Origin: Chrysomallon squamiferum
Lineage: Eukaryota; Mollusca; Gastropoda; Neomphalida; Peltospiridae
Length of the DNA stretch: 64,000 bases
NCBI GenBank assembly: GCA_012295275.1
Contig: CM022669.1
Span: 8,236,989 to 8,300,988, forward strand
Reading direction: 5' to 3'
Below the pieces are notes generated by a model that ran no database searches, had not been told where the DNA came from, and saw only the letters and a program-made list of their open reading frames with translations. Position numbers and translations under genes: made by a program. Of this stretch, positions 63,381 to 64,000 are shown piece by piece (position 1 is the stretch's first letter; each line of letters starts with the position of its first letter).

Positions 63381-63489
63381 AATGACAGGGGAGGTAAAGC
63401 AGTTTTAAACAAGGTGTGGACATCGTACCTGAAAGCTCGTCTCAATTGTTCAATACCTGGAGAATACCCTTACTACTTTGATGAAATAC
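63381..63489 (+). CDS. Sema2a: Sema2-like exon 8: DRGG / [12 protein letters not shown] segment
   Basis: The exon begins after GTTCACAG and ends before GTGAGT. It holds 36 codons (276-311) plus one base, [20 protein letters not shown] (276-294) follows the VCK of exon 7 directly, which is the order expected. [17 protein letters not shown] (295-311) is the family's RLNCS-PGE-P-YF-EI signature, with Cys298. Asn297-Cys-Ser is a non-standard glycosylation sequon. The leftover C joins AG of exon 9 to give Gln312, recreating the EIQ triplet usual in semaphorins and fixing the acceptor of the next exon. Confidence 0.95.
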
Positions 63490-63718
63490 GTGAGTTAATC
63501 TAACCTAGTTCTACATTTTAATTTTAGTCATTTGTGTAAACACACTTTGCTTTGTTGTCCTTGTTTTTTTTTAAATAAGAAAATAAATACATTTAATTCT
63601 TTAACAAATAAGAAGTTTGTATTCATGTATGTGTGAATAATTGCAGTTATGGATGTATGTTGATGTGTGTGTGTGTGTGTGTGCATAAATTGATATTTGA
63701 CCTGTTTTTATTTCACAG

Positions 63719-63773
63719 AGGATGTTGCTTCAGTAGATGGTGAAACATTTTATGGTCTTTTCACAACAAATAT
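63719..63773 (+). CDS. Sema2a: Sema2-like exon 9: FTT segment (last exon inside the window)
   Basis: This short exon of 55 bases completes Gln312 and adds 17 codons (313-329) and two bases (AT), ending before GTAAGT. DVASVDGETFYGLFTTN matches the variable loop and the F-FTT strand that follow the FDEIQ motif in semaphorins. The acceptor reads CACAGAG: use of the first AG gives Gln-Asp-Val and an open frame, while use of the second AG two bases later would break the frame. The coding sequence must continue past position 64000 with a codon starting AT (Ile or Met). Confidence 0.88.
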
Positions 63774-64000
63774 GTAAGTTGTTTTCTTTTTTAAAATCAC
63801 ATTGTCAGTGATTATATAATTCTCCTGGTTTTTTTTGTAATATTTTCTATAGATTTTATCTATGTATCTGTCTATCAGTCTGTCTATCTAAATAATCACA
63901 AATTCTATACCTTTTCATAAGTGAAAGGCAACAAAAAACAATTACGAAACATTTATGATGATGGTGGTGATGATTATTATTATTTAAACCAGTTTTAATT

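Larger units (their letters stand above)
60728..63718 (+). other. Short introns 3 to 8
   Basis: Introns: 60728-61149 (phase 0), 61261-61649 (phase 0), 61744-62207 (phase 1), 62370-62905 (phase 1), 63028-63380 (phase 0) and 63490-63718 (phase 1). All are GT..AG. They are AT-rich and hold only simple repeats: TG in the first, AAAT and AAT in 62370-62905, A-rich runs in 63028-63380, and a short TG run at 63664-63683. Intron 9 starts at 63774 and leaves the window. It holds nothing recognisable. Confidence 0.9.

Noticed and set aside
63719-63773. Alternative acceptor two bases later for exon 9
   Set aside because: Using the second AG of CACAGAG shifts the frame and loses the Gln-Asp-Val reading and the FTT motif.

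Overview
This is a eukaryotic (animal) window carrying the 5' half of one spliced gene on the + strand. The organism is most likely a mollusc or another lophotrochozoan. Reasons: the gene is an invertebrate-type secreted semaphorin; the DNA is very AT-rich, with large introns dense in microsatellites; and several degenerate interspersed elements resemble, from memory, a SINE-like repeat common in mollusc genomes. No database search was possible, so the phylum is an inference.

The gene is a class 2 (secreted) semaphorin, Sema2A-like. Nine coding exons can be joined with consistent phases and GT..AG borders: 1084-1195, 37782-37887, 60610-60727, 61150-61260, 61650-61743, 62208-62369, 62906-63027, 63381-63489 and 63719-63773. 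They total 989 bases, or 329 complete codons plus two bases. Exon 1 encodes a signal peptide. Exons 2 to 9 encode roughly the first 290 residues of the sema beta-propeller. The rest of the sema domain, and the PSI and immunoglobulin domains expected for the family, lie beyond the right edge.

Layout: 1-1083 is AT-rich upstream sequence plus a probable 5' leader with several upstream ATGs. Intron 1 (36.6 kb) and intron 2 (22.7 kb) fill most of the window and show no convincing protein or RNA gene. They hold simple repeats (AC/TG, AG/CT, AAAT, AAT, CAA, CTT, ATGT, poly-A), several minisatellites, relics of interspersed elements, and a few GC-richer non-repetitive islands that could be regulatory. 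From 60.6 kb on, exons are closely spaced with introns of 229-536 bases.

The most interesting non-coding signal is a group of four 14-bp sites matching or nearly matching the palindromic X-box of RFX transcription factors, roughly 100 bp apart in a degenerate tandem repeat (19676-19987). Other points are an 86-88 bp satellite, two separate arrays with a 24-bp period, a DR4-type nuclear-receptor-like site, an 18-bp perfect palindrome, and a 52-bp identical segment shared by two places 6.6 kb apart. I found no evidence of a novel multi-gene system.
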